Below are positions 7,285-15,681 of a stretch of DNA of 64,000 bases, in pieces. Positions within the stretch are counted from its first letter, which is position 1. Every line of letters starts with the position of its first letter. Source of the DNA: Spirochaeta sp. UBA5339 (GTDB taxonomy: Bacteria > Spirochaetota > Spirochaetia > DSM-2461); assembly GCA_002408085.1 (NCBI GenBank), contig DHQL01000025.1, forward strand, positions 1 through 64,000, read 5' to 3'. Made by a program: the position numbers and the translations under genes. The notes beneath the pieces are model-generated. The model searched no databases. It saw only the letters and a list, made by a program, of their open reading frames with translations, and was not told where the DNA came from.

Positions 7285-9426
7285 ATGATGAAAAGCGAAT
7301 TACTTGCTCCCGGCGGCGGCCTGGACAGTGCCATGGCGGCCCTTGAAAACGGAGCCGACGCGGTCTACTGCGGCCTGCAGGAGTTCTCGGCCCGGAAGGG
7401 AGCCAAAAATTTTACAATCGACCAGCTCGGCCGTCTCAGACAGTGGAGCTTTCAGAACAATAAAAAAATATACCTAACCCTGAATACAATCCTCAGGGAG
7501 GAGGAACTCCCCGAGATTCTCCGAACCCTTGCACTGCTGGAGGAGCTGGAAGTTGACAGCATCATTCTCCAGGACCCGGGCCTGGTCAGAATCATCGGCA
7601 GCCACTTCCCAGGTCTGACCATGCACGGCTCCACCCAGATGGCGGCCCATAACAGCTCCGCACTGAATACCCTGAAGGACCTCGGCCTGACCCGTGTGGT
7701 CCTCCCCCGGGAGATGACCCTGAAGGAGATCAAGGCACAGGGTGAGGCCGTTCCTGAGTTGGAACTGGAGGTCTTTATCCACGGGGCCCAGTGCTACGGT
7801 TTTTCCGGCATGTGTCTTGCCTCGGGAATGATGCTGGGACGTTCGGCCAACAGAGGGGAGTGCGGTCAGGTCTGCCGGACCTGGTTCAAGAAAGATAAAG
7901 AGAGGGGCTACTACCTCTCTTCCACAGATCTCTGGGCGGGGCCCAACGTTCTTAAGCTCCAGGAGATGGGCGTAAGCTCTCTGAAGATTGAGGGGAGAAT
8001 GAAATCCCCCGCCTATGCCGCAGCCGTGTCCCGCTACTACAGGGCCGTCCTTGACGGCAGAAATGAAGAGATCCTGAAGCCCCTTGAAGAGGATCTTCGG
8101 ATAACCTTTTCAAGAGAGTCGGGTTCCGGCCATCTGGAATCAAAAAAGGGACTCCATATGGTGGACCGTGACTTCCCTGGACACCGGGGACTGCCTCTGG
8201 GAGAGGTGCTTTCGGGAAAGGGCAGAAAGGTAAGCCTGAACTCACCCGTCGCCCTTCACAAGAGAGACGGCCTGATGTTTCTGGACTCCCGGGGAGAGGC
8301 GCGCTCATTCTCCCTTGATATCAGAAAAACCCTCTCCCCCGGACGGGTCACTATAGATCTTCCCTTTCAGGCTCCCCCTGCGGGCACCACCCTCTACAAG
8401 GTGCAGTCCCATGACTTCCACAGTTCTGCATTTAAGGAAAACAGCCTGAAGCCCTTTCGGCGAACTCTTTCGGGAACCCTCTCCTTCTCCCCCGATTCGG
8501 CGGAACTGAGGGTACCGGAAATGGATTTCTGCAGGACATATCCCCTGCACAGCGAAGAATCTACCGGAAGCCGGGGACCCAAAGAAAAGATACTGACCGA
8601 GTTTGCCAAGGCTGCGGCCTCCCCCTTTGTCCTTACGAATTTAAAGCTGGAAGATGGGGATCTCAAGGCCGCTGGAAGCTCTCTGGACAGGCGATTTATT
8701 CCGCCAGCGGCCCTGAAAAAGATGCGTCAGCAGGCCTACAGAGATCTGGAAGACCATATAGATGATCGGAGAGAGGAGAGAATCCGCAGCCTGGAGACGA
8801 ATCTGCAGAAGGATGCCGCCTCCCTGACGGACCTGGAGGGGCTGCCGGATCGGCTCTCGTTGAACCCCATCGGCACAGATCTCCCGGTCATAACACCCGA
8901 AGAGCTTACTGCCCTTCAGCCGGCCGCTGATGGCGGCCGAAGCTACTGGCCCCTGACGCCGCTGCTTTTCCCTCAGTATGAGAAGAGCTTCACTGAGGCT
9001 CTGAAGGACAGACTGAGTTCCGACAGCAGCGAGAAGTGGATCGGCATCGGCAACTGGGGCCATATTGCTCTGTTCAAGGCGCTGCGGAAAGGCGGACTGA
9101 AGGATCTCAGGGCCTATGGAGAGACCTCAATGCTTCTGGCAAACAGCCAGAGCGTTCTGCTGATGATAGATCTGCTGGGAAAAGATTTCAGAGGAGCCTA
9201 CGGCTGGATTGAAGATAAGAAGAAAGAGTATCCCGATTCCCTGACTCCTCCGGGAGAAGGCTTCCATCCTCCCCTCTTTATAAGCAGAAACTGCTTTAAG
9301 AAACACAGCCTCCTTGAAAGCTGCAAAGATTGTCCGAAACATATGGATTATCAGATGTCCCAGAAGGGAGGAAGCTACCGGGTTCTTGTAAGAGACTGCC
9401 TGACCTGGATCTTCGAAGAGAATTGA
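7285..9426 (+). CDS. U32 peptidase-family protein (RlhA/YdcP-like)
   Basis: A 713-residue protein with an N-terminal TIM-barrel-like U32 domain that begins LLAPGGG. The family signature EVFIHGAQC...SGMC falls at about residues 160-175 and further conserved cysteines (GECGQVC) follow. A long second half matches the extended, DUF3656-containing members such as E. coli YdcP/RlhA. Known members of this wider family carry a 4Fe-4S cluster and hydroxylate rRNA, tRNA or ubiquinone rather than cleave peptides. The four central Cys fit that, and a late CKDCPKH may add more. The start at 7285 is preceded by GGAG and by a 70-nt divergent region shared with bpt. An rRNA hydroxylation role is inference. 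Confidence 0.85.
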   Translation: MMKSELLAPGGGLDSAMAALENGADAVYCGLQEFSARKGAKNFTIDQLGRLRQWSFQNNKKIYLTLNTILREEELPEILRTLALLEELEVDSIILQDPGLVRIIGSHFPGLTMHGSTQMAAHNSSALNTLKDLGLTRVVLPREMTLKEIKAQGEAVPELELEVFIHGAQCYGFSGMCLASGMMLGRSANRGECGQVCRTWFKKDKERGYYLSSTDLWAGPNVLKLQEMGVSSLKIEGRMKSPAYAAAVSRYYRAVLDGRNEEILKPLEEDLRITFSRESGSGHLESKKGLHMVDRDFPGHRGLPLGEVLSGKGRKVSLNSPVALHKRDGLMFLDSRGEARSFSLDIRKTLSPGRVTIDLPFQAPPAGTTLYKVQSHDFHSSAFKENSLKPFRRTLSGTLSFSPDSAELRVPEMDFCRTYPLHSEESTGSRGPKEKILTEFAKAAASPFVLTNLKLEDGDLKAAGSSLDRRFIPPAALKKMRQQAYRDLEDHIDDRREERIRSLETNLQKDAASLTDLEGLPDRLSLNPIGTDLPVITPEELTALQPAADGGRSYWPLTPLLFPQYEKSFTEALKDRLSSDSSEKWIGIGNWGHIALFKALRKGGLKDLRAYGETSMLLANSQSVLLMIDLLGKDFRGAYGWIEDKKKEYPDSLTPPGEGFHPPLFISRNCFKKHSLLESCKDCPKHMDYQMSQKGGSYRVLVRDCLTWIFEEN

Positions 9427-9474
9427 CAGGCTGAAAGTGGGCTCAGCCGACAGAGGACTCTGCCGGCAAGGGCC

Positions 9475-11244
9475 TTAGTGCCCGAAGGCCGCCGCCCGGA
9501 ACTCCCGTGCCCAGCCTTGAATGTCTCCTGATTCGTCCATTGGAAAACTGCCCGACACAAGGACCTCTCCCTCCCGGGTGCCCAGGGTGTACTGAAGGGA
9601 ATCTGAAAGATTAATCCGCAGTGTCAGGGGAACACCCTCATAGGAGCGGAGAACAACCCCGCTCCGCCTCAGGGCCCTGGAGATCCCCCGTTTCTCCCGG
9701 GAACCCATCTCAGAACCGGTCAGCTCAAGACGGAGGGGAAGGGGGAGACCATACTGCAGAAGAACACCTGGATTGCCCCGGTAGACTCTGCTGACCAGTT
9801 CATCCCTCTCCCGGCTTCCGGGCCTTGTCAGAAAAGCCTGTTCCCTGACTCCTTCACTGACCGCAAGGGCCTCCCATTCTGGATCAAAGGCCGCCTCCGC
9901 CCGAAGCAGCATCTCCCGGTCTTTCCTCTCCCGGCCGACCATCTGATCGTACCATGGCTCCGCCTGATCAAAGACCTCAAGATCCCTTGCCCTCAAATAG
10001 TACCGGATCGAGTAGGCTCTGAAGTCCTCGGTTCCAGAGGCCAGAGTAAGGCTTCCCCTCAGAAGGGATCCCCCTTCAAGCTGGGAACGCCCCTCACGGA
10101 GGGCCAGAACCCGGTAAAGGGTTCTGTAATAGAGGGATTTCCCCTTGAAAACAATGAGGTCCACCGTCCTTTTCAGCCCGTTCCTCCATCCGGGACTCTT
10201 CAGCAGGAGGATCTCATTCACCTTTCCTTTGTAGACCTCGTAGTACTGCCTGTAGAGGTCCATAATAAACTGATCCTGATTGAGTCCGTAGTAATACATC
10301 CAGGATTCATCCCCCACGGCCTCCTCAATCTTTTTCAGCTGCTCCAGGGTCTCATCCAGACGTCCCTGCACAAGATAGAGAGAGGCCAGATTGCTTCGGG
10401 ACAGGGGGGTCTTGTCCAGGTCCACCGCCTGACGGAACTCCCTCTCCGCCTCACCAAAGGCCATCTTCATCATAAAGAGGTCTCCCAGAGCAAGATGCCC
10501 GGCGGCCCTGTCCATGAGCTCCAGAGATTCACGGGCGTAGGTATAGGCCGCCTCGTAGTCATAGAAGGACTTCTCCGCCAGAGAGAGGTTGTAGTATCCC
10601 ACCGAAGCAAAGTAGCTGTCACTGTCCTTCAGGGCATCATTGATGGCGTCAAGATAGTATTTCCGGCAGAGTTTCGGACTGTTCAGCTCTGAGTAGAGGG
10701 TCCCGAGGGTCAGAGAGAGATTCCGGTCAAACTCCTTTTCAAGGGCCTCTTCCAGCAGAACAACTCCCTTTTCGGGCTGATGTGTCTTAAAGTACATCCA
10801 TCCCAGATCATCAAGAACATCATCCTCATCGAGGAGGGATTCCAGATAGTCCACAGCTTCAAAATTCCTGTCCAGATAGCTTAAGGCTGAAGCTGTTTTC
10901 CTTCTAAGCTCAACGTCCTCCGGAGCCAGGACTTCGGCCTCACGGTAGGAGTTCAGGGCCAGATCATAGAGCTCCTGGGATTCAAAGAGATCCCCACGGG
11001 CCATGGGAAAGCGGTAGTCCTCAGGATAGGCTGCAAATCCCTCTTCTATAAGAGAGAGGGCCTTATCATAAAACTCGGCATCCCCGGTGCTGGCAATCTG
11101 ACGCAGCAGGCTGTCAGGGTCCTCCGCAGACAGGGTATCTTCCCCGGATACTGCCTCCGAACCTGTCTGAGCCGACAGAACCGCTGCAGGCAGCAGCCAC
11201 AGGAGCAGAAAAAAAACTGAAATGTTCCCGGAATATCCCCTCAT
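9475..11244 (-). CDS. Secreted TPR-repeat protein of the MoxR/transglutaminase operon
   Basis: A 589-residue protein. I start it at 11244, where it opens with MRGYSGN and a hydrophobic signal peptide ending VLSAQ. The ATG there overlaps the stop of the transglutaminase gene as ATGA, which supports coupled translation. Residues from about 45 to 350 form tandem TPR-like helices, with repeated alanine/tyrosine spacings such as ALNSYREAEVLAP. The C-terminal third is not repeat-like and I do not recognise it. Periplasmic TPR proteins of this kind usually act as assembly scaffolds. It is the last gene of a MoxR-DUF58-transglutaminase-TPR operon. Confidence 0.75.
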   Translation of the reverse strand: MRGYSGNISVFFLLLWLLPAAVLSAQTGSEAVSGEDTLSAEDPDSLLRQIASTGDAEFYDKALSLIEEGFAAYPEDYRFPMARGDLFESQELYDLALNSYREAEVLAPEDVELRRKTASALSYLDRNFEAVDYLESLLDEDDVLDDLGWMYFKTHQPEKGVVLLEEALEKEFDRNLSLTLGTLYSELNSPKLCRKYYLDAINDALKDSDSYFASVGYYNLSLAEKSFYDYEAAYTYARESLELMDRAAGHLALGDLFMMKMAFGEAEREFRQAVDLDKTPLSRSNLASLYLVQGRLDETLEQLKKIEEAVGDESWMYYYGLNQDQFIMDLYRQYYEVYKGKVNEILLLKSPGWRNGLKRTVDLIVFKGKSLYYRTLYRVLALREGRSQLEGGSLLRGSLTLASGTEDFRAYSIRYYLRARDLEVFDQAEPWYDQMVGRERKDREMLLRAEAAFDPEWEALAVSEGVREQAFLTRPGSRERDELVSRVYRGNPGVLLQYGLPLPLRLELTGSEMGSREKRGISRALRRSGVVLRSYEGVPLTLRINLSDSLQYTLGTREGEVLVSGSFPMDESGDIQGWAREFRAAAFGH

Positions 11245-13385
11245 ATACTCCTCCTTCTGCGGCCGCCCCTCCCCGAAGGGCGTAAAAGCAGCATTAAAAG
11301 GATCAGCAGATAGCGGATTCTTCCTGTAAAAGAAGCCGATCCAAACAGGGCCCGTCGAAGAGCTCTCCCCTCCTCTTTCAGGCAAAGCAGATCCTCCCTG
11401 GAAGAGAGACCGAAACGGACCTTCCCGTACATTTCAACCAGGGGGCCAAGTTCGGGGAGCTGCTGCCTCAGATCCGCCGCATACTCCTCGGGAGACTCCA
11501 GAGCTCCCCGGCTTCTGAACCGCGCGGCCGGGAGAGACATATGAAGGTGGAAGAAGACCCGGGCACTCCGCCCCTTGCGGGGAACTGCAAAGAGAAGCTG
11601 CCTGATCCTCAGAGAAAAGAGAGCCAGAACAATGAGCACTGCCGGAGGCAGCAGCCTCAGGCCCGCCCTTACCGCGGCACCGCCACCTCTGCCGGAACTC
11701 CGGGAGGACTCCGCCGCTTCCCCGGCTGTCTGGATTCTGAGACTGTCCCTGTTTTCCAGGATCTCCTTCAGGTAGGGCTCCATCTCCCTGGCCGACAGGG
11801 GAGTAATTCTGAAATCATCTCCTGGTGCGATAATTGTGGAGGTGGGATCAAACTCAAGCCATCCGTATCCGGGAAAGTAGACCTCCACCCAGGCATGGGC
11901 CTGATTGGCCCGGACAGGGTAGTAGTCCAGAACCTTCGAGGACTCATCAACCCAGAACCCCAGAGCAACCCTGGCGGGAATTCCAATACTTCTGCAGAGG
12001 AGGGCCATGGAGAAGGCGAAGTAGGAGCAGTAGCCCTTTTTGGATTCATAGAGAAAGTGAGAGAGCTGGTCTCCGTCAACAGACTCTCCGGGGGTCAGAG
12101 AGTAGAAGTAGTTGTTCTTGAGATACTCCTCAATATCCACAACCCTGTCATAGTATGTTCTGCTGTCGGCTGTTATCTCCTCGGCCAGTTCGGCCAGATC
12201 GTCCCTTCCGCCGCTGCGGGTGTAGTACTCCAGAAAGGTCCGGTTCTCGGGATTGTTCCCGGCAAGAGCCTCGGCCTCCACAAGGTCCCATCCCCAGGCC
12301 TCGCTGACCATGGAATCCACCCTGTATATTCGAGAAAAAGAGGAATCATCCCAGCTTACATAGGGGGTCACAGAGACGGGCGCATTGAATCCGAGAAAGG
12401 CGGAGGTGTCGAAGTTCACCAGATAGTACTCTTGAACGACCTCTTCCGTCTGCCCATATTCAGGCAGATCCCAGCGCCTTGGAGCCTCAGGCAGCACATA
12501 CTCATTCAGGACTCTCCCGGGACTCTCATAGCCCTCTCCGCTCTCCCGATAAAACCCCCGGTCGGCGGAGTAGGCGGACAAAACAAAACGCCTGGTTAGA
12601 CTCTTTCCGCCTCCCCTCTCCTTTTTCATCAGAAAGACCAGATCATCCTTCATGCTGATAGAGCTCTCAAGACTCAGGTAATCAGAGAAGTCGAAACGGA
12701 AGAGAGAGGATTCCAGAAGCCCGCCCCCCTCCTTTCGGGACTCATTCCTCTGCAGACGGCTCAGGGGGACAAGACCGAGGAGGGGAATAAGAAAAACCAG
12801 AAGAACTGAAAAAAAAGAGAGACGGTACCCCCGGCGTCCGCCGCTCAGGATCATCAGGGTCTGCAGACAGAGAAAGAGGAAAATCAGCAGATAGGCCACT
12901 TTCAGACTCTCCGCAGGGAGCCTCAGGGCCCAGCCGCTCCGGCTCATGACCAGAGAGATGATCAGAAGATTTGCAAGACTCAGAAAGAGGATCTTCCCCC
13001 TTCCGGCAGCCAGCTCCAGAAGCCGGGCCAGCACCAGTGCGGGAACAACATAGACAAGATAGGCCCGGAATCTCAGAAGCAGAAGATCCCCGGGAAAGGG
13101 CAGCCCTGCCGCAAAGCCCCCGGCAATCCCGGTAAGAGGAAACACCAGCAGGGCACCACTGATCAGAAGCAGCTGAACCGGCATCCCTCTCCGCCTGATA
13201 CCTGGAATCAGGAAAACCAGAGAAAAAAGTATGTCGAACACTGCAAAGAGAATCAGCCCGACAGCCGGGGAAAAGGGAGACCGGGGCAGATCGGAAACTG
13301 TCAGGGTTAGCCAGAAGGCGGTAAAGAGAATATAGTTCTGTGCCTTCTGAAGGAGCAGCGCTGGAGAGAGTTCAGGTCTTAACAA
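11241..13385 (-). CDS. TgpA-like membrane transglutaminase-family protein
   Basis: A 714-residue protein. About six to seven helices occupy residues 10-205, a large extracytoplasmic region follows to about 565, then one more helix and a cytosolic tail. The transglutaminase core has the full Cys-His-Asp triad: Cys in GYCSYF (near 451), His in QAHAWVEVYF (near 494) and Asp in LEFDPTS (near 511). The layout is that of TgpA/DUF3488 proteins, which may crosslink or cleave periplasmic proteins. It overlaps the DUF58 gene upstream by 14 nt and the TPR gene downstream by 4 nt, so the genes are coupled. The substrate is unknown. Confidence 0.88.
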   Translation of the reverse strand: MLRPELSPALLLQKAQNYILFTAFWLTLTVSDLPRSPFSPAVGLILFAVFDILFSLVFLIPGIRRRGMPVQLLLISGALLVFPLTGIAGGFAAGLPFPGDLLLLRFRAYLVYVVPALVLARLLELAAGRGKILFLSLANLLIISLVMSRSGWALRLPAESLKVAYLLIFLFLCLQTLMILSGGRRGYRLSFFSVLLVFLIPLLGLVPLSRLQRNESRKEGGGLLESSLFRFDFSDYLSLESSISMKDDLVFLMKKERGGGKSLTRRFVLSAYSADRGFYRESGEGYESPGRVLNEYVLPEAPRRWDLPEYGQTEEVVQEYYLVNFDTSAFLGFNAPVSVTPYVSWDDSSFSRIYRVDSMVSEAWGWDLVEAEALAGNNPENRTFLEYYTRSGGRDDLAELAEEITADSRTYYDRVVDIEEYLKNNYFYSLTPGESVDGDQLSHFLYESKKGYCSYFAFSMALLCRSIGIPARVALGFWVDESSKVLDYYPVRANQAHAWVEVYFPGYGWLEFDPTSTIIAPGDDFRITPLSAREMEPYLKEILENRDSLRIQTAGEAAESSRSSGRGGGAAVRAGLRLLPPAVLIVLALFSLRIRQLLFAVPRKGRSARVFFHLHMSLPAARFRSRGALESPEEYAADLRQQLPELGPLVEMYGKVRFGLSSREDLLCLKEEGRALRRALFGSASFTGRIRYLLILLMLLLRPSGRGGRRRRSI

Positions 13386-14486
13386 GATACCACCCCCTCT
13401 GTCCTTTGATCTGCCGATCCCTCCGCCGGCCTCCGGTCAGACCGCCTCCGGCCGGAGAAGATCCGGGTTGGACCAGAATTCTTCTGGCACCGGGAGACAG
13501 CCTCTCCAGAATAGTCTGCTGTTCCTCAGACTGCTTTACGGAGAAGAGATAGACAACTCCATAGGCACCGCCTGCCGCTTCAATCCCCGAAAGGCCGACA
13601 GAGACAGGAGGCACCGATGCCAGCAGGTTCTCCTTCTCACCCCTGTCCAGCTTCTCAAGCTCCCTGACAACTCCCAGTCCCGGCAAGAGAGCAGTGATCT
13701 GGAGATCAGCTGCTGCCAGCGAATCGATGAGGCTGGAGAGATTTCTGAACAGCCCATCCACAGCCCTCCTCTTGCCTGATGTATCAATAACAAGAAGTGC
13801 CGACTTTCTTGAGGGAGAGAGACTGCTTCCCTCCTTGATAAAAAGCTCATCGTGAAGGGCAAGCATATTCCAGTTGATTCGCCTGGGATCATCACCGGCA
13901 TAGTAGGGCCTGGACTCAAAGAGATCTCTGTCCTTCATCCATGACAGCCATGCGGGTTTCTCGGGGGCATGGTCTCTTTTTGCAGGGACCGTCTGTTCCA
14001 TCCGCCGGTCTTCCGGGTAGATCGTCAGAGTCCCTGCACTGTCAGCGCTACCCTCAACCAGGCATTCTAAGAATCCGTTCCAGGTTCTGACCTTCAGACA
14101 GTGCCTGCGGACGATGTAGGTTCCCCGTGGATAAAAGAGCTCCCTTTCCGGCTGTATAAGGGAATCCTCAAGGCGGACTACCCCGACCCCGGACCATTCA
14201 AGTTCTGTATAAAGAATGTAGTTTCGGTTCTTCCCGTACCCCGCCCCCCGGCCGCTGCCGGGATACTCCTGCCTGTCGGAGCAGCGCAGAGGGAGGGGAG
14301 GACAGCTGAGTCTGGAAGCTTCACGGACGCTAGTGATCATAAAGGCAAGAAATTCGGCAAGAAAGAGAACCAGAGCACAGAGAGCTCCTGCAAGGGGAAG
14401 AGCCCGGGTATAAAGCAGCCCCCCCGTCAGAACAAAGAGGCAGAGAAAAAAAAAGCAGCGCCCCGAAGGGTCACTCTGATCTTCAT
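13372..14486 (-). CDS. DUF58 protein, N-terminus in another frame across a T9 run
   Basis: The soluble part has the DUF58 signature YYAGDDPRRINW near nt 13,890 followed by a vWA-like LLVIDTSG. The open frame's first ATG (14340) lies after two hydrophobic segments that are open in the same frame up to 14490 but have no ATG, GTG or TTG. A good start exists at 14486, five nt after the moxR stop, but in the other frame. It encodes MKIRVTLRGAAFFF and then stops after 19 codons. The two frames join at nine T (minus strand, 14446-14454). One extra T, or a -1 shift, gives a normal DUF58 N-terminus with two helices and about 371 residues. It could be slippage, a real mutation or a sequencing error. 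Confidence 0.75.
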
Positions 14487-14490
14487 CTGT

Positions 14491-15426
14491 TTAGAGAAGG
14501 CCAAGACTCTCCTCCCGGCTGATTCTGTTTATAAGATCCGAGACATCGATCTCACTGGACAGGGGTGAAACCCTGTGAGAGAGAACAGGAACCGCCATAT
14601 CCAGAACATCCTGGGCGGTCACATAATCACGCCCTGAAACGAGAGCCAGACCTCTGCAGGCGCCCAGCAGCATCAGCCCCCCCCGGGGAGAGACACCAGC
14701 CTGAAGCTCGGAACTCTCCCTTGTGGCGGCGCATATTTTCACAACAGCCCTCATCAGACTCTCTTCGCAGTAGACCGAGGCCGCCGCCTCACGGCACTCC
14801 ATAAACTCACCCAGAGAACAGACCACGTCCAGAGAAGGAAGAACGGTATGGGAGGGGTCTCCCTTCAGTATAGCCAGCTCAGACTCCATATCGGGATAGG
14901 AAGGTTTCAGACAGACCATAAAACGGTCCTTCTGAGCCTCCGGCAGAGGATAGGTTCCCTCATGGTCCAGAGGGTTCTGGGTGGCCAGGACAAGAAAGAA
15001 ATCCTTTAAAGGGTAGGTTCGCCCCCCCTGGGAAACCTGCTGCTCCGACATAACCTCCAGAAGAGCCGACTGCACCTTGGGGGTGGTTCTGTTTATCTCA
15101 TCCGCCAGCAGAATATGGGTGAAGACGGGACCCGGTCGGAACTCAAAATTCGACTTCTCCCTGTTCCACACATCCACACCCGTGATATCATAGGGAAGAA
15201 GATCGGGAGTAAACTGAATTCTGGAAAAATCCGAGGAATCGATCAGAGCCGAAAGTGTCTGGGCCAGGGTGGTCTTGCCGGTGCCGGGAAGCCCCTCCAG
15301 CAGAACATGCCCCCCCGCCAGAATGGAGGCACAGAAGAGCCGGATCAGTTCATCCTGTCCTTTTATAACCATCTTCAAACCGTCTATGAGGCCCTGGGGA
15401 ATGTTCTTAATCGGGGTTTCCTGCAT
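14491..15426 (-). CDS. MoxR-family AAA+ ATPase
   Basis: A 311-residue ATPase. Walker A is GLPGTGKT (residues 45-52), Walker B is LLADEIN near 108-114, and the MoxR-typical PKVQSALLEVMSE and ATQNPLDHEGTYPLPEAQKDRF follow, then a helical lid. MoxR proteins act as chaperone-like ATPases that mature or activate partner vWA/DUF58 proteins. Here the partner is the DUF58 gene that follows within 5 nt, then the transglutaminase and the TPR gene. It is the first gene of that operon and its promoter should lie in the gap before the divergent tRNA-Ala gene. Confidence 0.93.
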   Translation of the reverse strand: MQETPIKNIPQGLIDGLKMVIKGQDELIRLFCASILAGGHVLLEGLPGTGKTTLAQTLSALIDSSDFSRIQFTPDLLPYDITGVDVWNREKSNFEFRPGPVFTHILLADEINRTTPKVQSALLEVMSEQQVSQGGRTYPLKDFFLVLATQNPLDHEGTYPLPEAQKDRFMVCLKPSYPDMESELAILKGDPSHTVLPSLDVVCSLGEFMECREAAASVYCEESLMRAVVKICAATRESSELQAGVSPRGGLMLLGACRGLALVSGRDYVTAQDVLDMAVPVLSHRVSPLSSEIDVSDLINRISREESLGLL

Positions 15427-15486
15427 CTATGATTATTATATTGACGAGGGGCTGAGAATACAATAAATTTAATTTTAGAAAATATA

Positions 15487-15515
15487 TTGACAGCTTTCGC
15501 GGAAGTCATTATGAT
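15487..15515 (+). promoter_or_regulatory. Sigma-70 promoter of tRNA-Ala
   Basis: A perfect -35 hexamer (TTGACA, 15487-15492), a 17-nt spacer and the -10 hexamer TATGAT (15510-15515) lie 15 nt ahead of the tRNA. This is a near-consensus housekeeping promoter, as expected for a strongly expressed tRNA. Confidence 0.85.
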
Positions 15516-15530
15516 GGCGATACGTTTTAC

Positions 15531-15604
15531 GGGGGTGTAGCTCAGTTGGCTAGAGCGCGTGAATGGCATTCACGAGGTCATGGGTTCGATTCCCACCACC
15601 TCCA
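15531..15604 (+). tRNA. tRNA-Ala, anticodon GGC
   Basis: A 74-nt cloverleaf. The acceptor stem is GGGGGTG with CACCTCC (one G-U), the D-arm is GCTCAGTTGGCTAGAGC, the anticodon stem is CGTGA/TCACG with the loop ATGGCAT (anticodon GGC), and the T-loop is TTCGATT. Base pair 49-65 is an A-C mismatch. The discriminator is A and the CCA is not encoded. Confidence 0.96.
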
Positions 15605-15610
15605 CTTTTA

Positions 15611-15660
15611 GAGAGCTGAATCTTAACTGCAAATGCAGTGAAGTTCAGCTCTTTTTTTTT
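15611..15660 (+). terminator. Strong Rho-independent terminator after tRNA-Ala
   Basis: AGAGCTGAA pairs with TTCAGCTCT and a run of nine T follows. The loop contains a second small hairpin (CTGC AAAT GCAG). It separates the tRNA from the next gene. Confidence 0.92.
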
Positions 15661-15681
15661 AAACATCTATAGGAATTGATT

